Shown: positions 58,942-64,000 of the stretch, piece after piece
How the letters are laid out: each line of letters opens with the position of its first letter
Position numbering within the stretch: the stretch's first letter is position 1
From: Artemisia argyi
Lineage: Eukaryota > Streptophyta > Magnoliopsida > Asterales > Asteraceae
Direction: 5' to 3'
Length of the DNA stretch: 64,000 nt
NCBI GenBank assembly: GCA_030686995.1
Contig: CM060709.1
Location: 267,823,057 to 267,887,056, forward strand
The notes under the pieces: model-generated
Databases searched by the model: none
Told to the model about the DNA's origin: nothing
Seen by the model: only the letters and a program-made list of their open reading frames with translations
Program-made: the position numbers and the translations under genes

Positions 58942-60384
58942 TGATACGTGGGAATTGCGCCCTCGCAACAGGTTTTACCTCTCAAGGGATCTTGAGAAGC
59001 TTACAACCCCCACCAGGCAGTGTACCTGATCGTTGTAGTATAGTATAGTGACAAGTACCGGGGGATTGATCGTTCAACTCAGGAATAGTGTCTCTAGGAT
59101 TAGAAAGTCTACTAAACTAGGTCTAGAGGTGAGAGATGATTCTTTTTGTATTTTTATATTTTTTGGAAAGCAATTAAAAATCTCGGGTTTTGGAAGAGTG
59201 GGCGGAATTAATTGCTAGCCAACTAAGCCAATTAATCTAAAGATGCAATTAAAATAAAATAAAAGAAATGAAAACAAAACTATTATACTAATGTGGTGAA
59301 ACAATAATGAGGAAAGTTGTGTTTACCTAGATTTCATTACTCTCTAGATATCTTTTACAGGTTGATAGCTTGTTACAATTGCATGGATGACGGGTCATAT
59401 TCCTTAATACTAGTCGTAGGGCCGTGTACAATATTCCCTAACTCTATAGGATCCTGCTTCACTCCTATGTCGAGCCGTTAGAAGCTCCTAACATAGGATC
59501 ATTAGAATTCTCCTACGCATTAAATACAACAAAAAATCATAGTACACCTCCGATCATGTTTCTTAAGACGTTCAAGCAAGTTACCAATGGAAGTCTGCCA
59601 GTTTTCTTAAGCCTAACATCGAATACAATCATCTGTAACAATTATAAACAAATAATCAACCCATAATCAACATCTAGGTTTCACTACATCTAAGCAAACA
59701 CAAGAGAAATCTAGCCTAGCATGTTAAATAGAAGACAAGCGTAAGATATGATCAAACAACACATAGACATATTGAATGATTTGGAAGAATACTTATCTTT
59801 AATTGAACATGAAAGATTCAAGGGGTTGGAACCCTTGAAAAAGCTGTAAAATTCGGCCTAGGGTTTATTCCCTCAAAATTGCACACTAATGAATGAAATT
59901 TGGAAAACTATATATAGATTTTACAGGGTGACGGCGTCATGTGTTAAGTTGTGACGCCGTCAACTCGCCGCCATAATGAAATCGTATTGCCTAGATCTAT
60001 TTGTGACACCGTCATGTAGGATTTTCTTATGGGCCGTCACTAATACTTGGACCATGACGGCCTTGGGTGACGTCGTCATCTCCTATGCTTAAAAACTCTC
60101 TGGATCGTCACGTGTATTTTCCACATACACCTCTTTTGTAACTCTTGACGCCGTCATGTGGAGAGTCTTGACGCCGTCAGGTACTGTTCCAGCAAGGAAA
60201 ATTGAGAATTTGTCGTTTTCTTCACTTTTATGCTCCAAAAACGTCTAAAATGCTTCCTTTTCTAGATTTCTCTCCAAAAGTACCTAAAATGACAAAAGGA
60301 ACGATTTAGGGAAATATTTGATCAAATAATCATGAATCCGGGCTTAAATGACCCCTTAAAAGCGGTACACTTTTCGCCTCATCA
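58942..60384 (-). mobile_element. solo LTR of the gypsy-like family, TSD GTGAA
   Basis: 1,443 bp from TGATACGTGGG to CGCCTCATCA, flanked by GTGAA at 58937-58941 and 60385-60389. Carries TATA-like CTATATATAG at 59908-59917, six TGACGCCGTCA or one-mismatch copies at 59939-60180, and the tRNA-Asp-like segment at 59030-59057. A perfect TSD round one LTR indicates loss of the internal part by recombination between the two LTRs. Confidence 0.95.
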
Positions 60385-60530
60385 GTGAAGCAGACTTTCC
60401 CGATTTGCATTTGAACGACATTGAAGATATGTATCTTGAAAAGGTACAGGGAAGAATGCGACGTTATTCACCAGAGAGGTGAGGAGAATAGTGACCATTG
60501 TGTCTAGTATTATGTTCCAAGTAAAAAAAT
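60385..60530 (+). pseudogene. second ORF of the copia-type element (part 2)
   Basis: After the solo LTR the frame resumes with ADFPDLHLNDIEDMYL, a motif that directly follows the RRQDE..YRF segment before the LTR in related proteins. Decays by about 60530. Confidence 0.65.
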
Positions 60531-61450
60531 GTTGTCACTTAACTATGTCTATCAATAGTGTAAACATTTGACTAGTTATAAATCCCGTGCACGCACAGAT
60601 TTACATATAAATCAGATTTATTTTAAAATTTTTAGATTACTATATAGACATATAATTATTTACCCATGAAAATTGTGATATAAGTATAACTATTAAATAA
60701 TAAATATGCATGAGTTTTTCATTCTGTATTAATATCTATTATAGTAATATTTTGTAAAAAAATTTATTTGATAAAGATTTCTTTGTTTAGCTGACATAGA
60801 TGTTAAGGTTGAGGTTGATGTTATTTTTAACTTTAACTACTTATATAATGTTGTACAAAATATGCGAGTTTAGTAGTACATAATAAGCGTTGACGAAATT
60901 AAAATAAACCCCATAAAGTTTTATAAAAATGTTTATCCGGATATCCGTATATAAACTTTAAATAATAATTACATGAATCGTTGTTATAAATACAATCGCA
61001 TATATTTATTTTCATATCACAGTAACTCGTACTTACCATTTGATATTTATATTACCGTTAATAATAATTTAGTCGTATTTAATAATCAAACCCGTGTACG
61101 CATAGGTTAAACTTTTAAATAATATAACATGAGTCATTATTTAACGTATATAGTAAAAAAATAATATTTTAATAGATGAAAGTTTAAAACTAATATTTAT
61201 TTTAAAAATATTTGACGTATTATAATGTCTAATTCGTACATTACAAAATTCGCACATTTACAAATTTTGTAATTTTAATGGATAAAAGTCTAAAACTAAT
61301 GCTCATGTAATTGTAAACAACGTTCATATTATAAAATCTCTATTAAAGTGTAAGGGGTTATTTGTTTATGGGAGGTGATTTGCACACCAAAGAAATTAAT
61401 GAGGACACCACAATTATGCACATGCTATGTTATAATATATGCATTAGGAG
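60531..61450. other. AT-rich DNA with Helitron-terminus-like palindromes
   Basis: AACTAGTTATAAATCCCGTGCACGCAC at about 60573 and ACCCGTGTACGCATAGG at about 61090 resemble inverted Helitron 3' ends (hairpin then CTAGT). No matching 5' end was found. No gene. Confidence 0.35.
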
Positions 61451-61827
61451 CAATGTTTTCAAACCCGGGTTGACCCGGCCGGGTCAACCGGTTGGACCGG
61501 TACCTGGTCAAAAAACGGGTCAAAATAACCCGGGTTTCTAAAACCGGGGCAACTGGTTAGACCCGCCGGGTTTTGAGTGACCCGGGTCAACCCGGGTTTT
61601 GAAACCCGGCCGGGTTTGGATTTTCTCTTTTTTTTTATTTATTTTTTTTGACAATTTTTTTTTTTATTTTCCATTGTTAAGGTGTTATTTTTGTTTGATA
61701 TAACTTTCTTATGGTGTATATTCACTCATATTTGTGATTAGTTTTCACTTATTAGATTGAATTCGGTTTCTTATATCCAAAGCGTTTAGCATGATTAGGA
61801 GTTTAGGACCCCTGTGCTTGAACCGTA

Positions 61828-61874
<47 letters not shown>

Positions 61875-62036
61875 TGCAGAGTAGTGTTTGGAGTTTGCAC
61901 ATTAAACTTTGGACAATAGAAAATGGATTTTTAGAAATGTGCATAAAACCGGGTCTAACCGGGTTGACCCGGCGGTCGAAACGGTTGACCCGGTGACTCG
62001 GCCGGGTCGATCCCAAACCCGGGTTTCAAAAGATTG
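61451..62036. mobile_element. hAT-type MITE, 586 bp, TSD ATTAGGAG
   Basis: CAATGTTTTCAAACCCGGG at the left and the inverse of CAATCTTTTGAAACCCGGG at the right, with ATTAGGAG perfectly repeated outside (61443-61450, 62037-62044). The core is rich in CGGGTCAACCCGG. A T run fills 61830-61871. Same family as the cores at 21.4, 22.1 and 24.4 kb. Confidence 0.95.
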
Positions 62037-62044
62037 ATTAGGAG

Positions 62045-62492
62045 TGTAATATTGTAGTGTCACTATCAATTTATTTGGTGTGCAAATCAACTCCCTTTGT
62101 TTATTATCTAAAGTTAATAAAAAAAATGAAAACATATAATTTTACACTTAATTAAAGTTTTATTCAATGCCTCATTTTTTTTTAAGTTTTTATTTTTGTA
62201 AATTTGACATCTCTATTTTTTATGTGTTTTTTTCTTTGATCAAATTTTTTTACAAATTTATTAAAGTTCGAACAAAATCAATTATTAACAAATCATATTG
62301 TTTGATTTCACATATGTATCAAAATCGAGCTTTCTTATTCGTTTTTTTTTTTTTTTTTTTTCAATAAGAAGTGTTTTGCAAAAAACTACAAAATTATATA
62401 ATTCTTTTATTATATAAAAGATTTTATATTAAAAATAAGTTCGTACAGTTAGCCGACAGACGGTCTAGTTTGATTTATACATATATAGAAAA
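62045..62492. other. AT-rich DNA, nothing recognised
   Basis: T-rich stretches and short chance frames only. Confidence 0.6.
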
Positions 62493-62539
62493 GGGATGGG
62501 ATATACTGACTCTCCCTATTTTTTCTAACCGGACCCTCC

Positions 62540-62586
<47 letters not shown>

Positions 62587-62789
62587 CTAATATAAAAAAT
62601 CTATAAATCTGAAAGTGCAGAACAAAAAATATAAAGTTTAATATGTCAAACGTTTCAAATTGTCAAAAATACGGAACAGAAACTGTCAAAAAACTATGTT
62701 GTACTGAAAAAAAGATGGACAAAATGGGGGACAAAGGTACAAAAAGTACCACCTCCCTAGTATAGGGAGGGTTCGGGTAGGTGTTCCCG
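62493..62789. mobile_element. MULE-type MITE, about 297 bp
   Basis: Left end GGGATGGGATATACTGAC...CGGACCCTCCCC and right end GGGAGGGTTCGGGTAGG...TTCCCG are imperfect inverses. TAGAAAA flanks both sides. A T run lies at about 62543-62577. GACAAAGGTACAAAAAGTAC near the right end is shared with the right end of MULE copy 1 (3272-3356). Confidence 0.6.
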
Positions 62790-62915
62790 TAGAAAATTGC
62801 ATCTTTATTTAAAATCATAAAGATTGGTTTAGATAGAAACATGGTCGTACATGTCACACGATATATAATTTCAGGTACATAACAAAGAAACAGTACAATT
62901 AACTGACACAATGAG

Positions 62916-64000
62916 TCATATATAGTATTGCTCAAGATTACTTTTACTCTCAAGTTTCCTAGAAAAGAAGTTCTTGATGTAGTCCACTACACTTACCCTT
63001 TTAAATCTTGGTGGTGTCTCACGGGTGATTAGGCTTGGCGCTGGTCCAAAATCTCCATCCAAGTTAGGGGTTACAAATGTGGCTATAGAAATCCTCTCCT
63101 TCTCCGAGTTTACAACGGCTCTATGCTCGATGCTTTTGTATAGTCCGTTTGTCACAATCTGATATCAAGCTTACAAAGTTTAAATCAAAACGTTAATTAG
63201 CAAGTACAAGTTTGAGAATTTCTTATTACTATATCTTTGTATATCAAATTCATATATCTTATTTCTGTCGATAAAAAAAGATTCTGGTTTTGAGAAAGAA
63301 ATGACCTCCAAGGCATCCCCAATATTGACAATGAACGAATTAGGGAGTGGTTTAACAGGAATCCAATTGTCGTCCTTTTTAATCTGAAGACCTTCTATTT
63401 CATTGAGATTGAGAAGGAAAGTGATTCCAAGAGGATCCGAGTGAGGGTTGAGACCGATGACTTTTTCAGGTTCTGGACATGGTGGATAATAGTTCATTCT
63501 CATGGATTGTAATCCTTCATTAAACAATAATTTCATATCCTCAACCTCCATCTTTGAAGCTTTTGCAATGAATATCAGGGTCTTAAGAGAAACATTCTTA
63601 ACTTCTCTCGAGTATGCTTCTAGAGTATCTCTATTAAAAATAACATTGCAAGTTCAAACAGTTAACCTCATTAGTGCCTGTTGATTAATATATACAGTAT
63701 ATCGTAAGCGTTTTCATCAAACATGTATATGGAGAAAGAGGTATAAGTAACCTGAATGGAAGTGGCAGGCTTGGAAACAAATGAGGCTTCCGAACATGAT
63801 GAGGAAGGGTAACCAAGTAAAACATGTCCGCCCAATCAAGCTTTTGCTCCTCGGACAAGACAAAAGCTTGTCCAAATCCCTCAATATCTTCTGCTGTTTG
63901 CCAAAACTTCTTTTTCTCTTCCATTGGCATATTGAAGAATTCTTGAGTTTCTTCCTTTAACTTCTCCAACAATGAACCACTCACTCCATATTTATCATCT
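62916..64000 (-). CDS. 2-oxoglutarate/Fe(II) dioxygenase, SRG1-like (3' part)
   Basis: Three exons: 64000-63752 (partial), 63630-63306 and 63158-62916, all GT-AG with matching phases. The first carries EGFGQAFVLSEEQKLDWADM and RKPHLFPSLP, typical of the SRG1/codeine O-demethylase-like branch. The second carries NPHSDP with the His-x-Asp iron ligands. The third carries SIEHRAVVN with the distal His and ERISIA with the Arg-x-Ser that binds 2-oxoglutarate. Soluble cytosolic enzymes of this branch hydroxylate or demethylate specialised metabolites; the substrate is unknown. The 5' exons lie beyond the window. At 63974-63985 the usual I-N-H-G-V codons seem to lack one base, so the gene may be a pseudogene or use a different splice site. 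Confidence 0.85.

Noticed and set aside
61616..62577. Poly-Phe frames near 62.2-62.6 kb
   Set aside because: Translations of T runs in AT-rich DNA.

Overview
The window is plant nuclear DNA, very probably from an eudicot of the daisy family (Asteraceae). This rests on spliceosomal introns, a CYP706-type cytochrome P450, an SRG1-type 2-oxoglutarate dioxygenase and an extreme load of plant transposons. The retrotransposon proteins near 41 kb and 55-60 kb resemble those common in Asteraceae genomes; the family assignment is inference, and no species is claimed. Only two host-type genes are visible: an apparently intact two-exon CYP706-like P450 (9.5-11.2 kb, minus strand) and the 3' part of a dioxygenase at the right edge (62.9-64.0 kb, minus strand), which may carry a 1-nt deletion. 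The rest is nested mobile DNA.

Layout. 0-3.36 kb: the end of a CACTA element inserted in the transposase exon of a decayed Mutator-like element (MULE). 4.5-7.8 kb: a non-autonomous CACTA element with a 3-bp target-site duplication (TSD) and a nested hAT MITE. 7.87-8.14 kb: a second hAT MITE. 9.5-11.2 kb: the P450. 11.25-21.08 kb: a 1.53-kb direct repeat, each copy holding an 0.88-kb hAT-like element, on both sides of a 6.8-kb MULE. That MULE encodes a transposase with an OTU-type protease domain and a separate GRF zinc-finger/coiled-coil protein. 21-25.7 kb: dispersed repeats, a CACTA-like remnant and hAT MITEs. 25.79-37.51 kb: an 11.7-kb Helitron carrying RepHel and RPA-like genes on the minus strand and two small unrecognised genes on the plus strand. 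37.63-38.62 kb: a 1-kb non-autonomous Helitron of the same family in the opposite orientation.

39-60.5 kb is a nest of LTR retrotransposons. A decayed Ty1/copia element (42.96-43.97 and 52.87-53.52 kb) is split by an 8.9-kb Ty3/gypsy-like insertion (TSD ATCTC). That insertion codes for an intact 750-aa gag/protease-like protein and no polymerase. It has three LTRs, one of them mosaic. A related 5' half-element lies at 39.0-42.96 kb. A perfect solo LTR (TSD GTGAA) interrupts a further copia-type ORF at 55.4-60.5 kb. 61.4-62.8 kb: a hAT MITE and a MULE-type MITE.

Themes. (1) The gypsy-like LTRs carry, about 110-140 nt from a tRNA-Asp-type primer-binding site, the complement of the first ~23 nt of tRNA-Asp, suggesting a two-part primer contact. 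(2) The same LTRs carry arrays of TGACGCCGTCA just upstream of a TATA box. (3) RepHel and RPA gene models can be traced with every splice phase matching, yet are interrupted by stops explained by C-to-T or G-to-A transitions, as expected of methylated, silenced DNA. (4) Both MULE copies carry tandem arrays of an 11-bp-arm hairpin upstream of the transposase.
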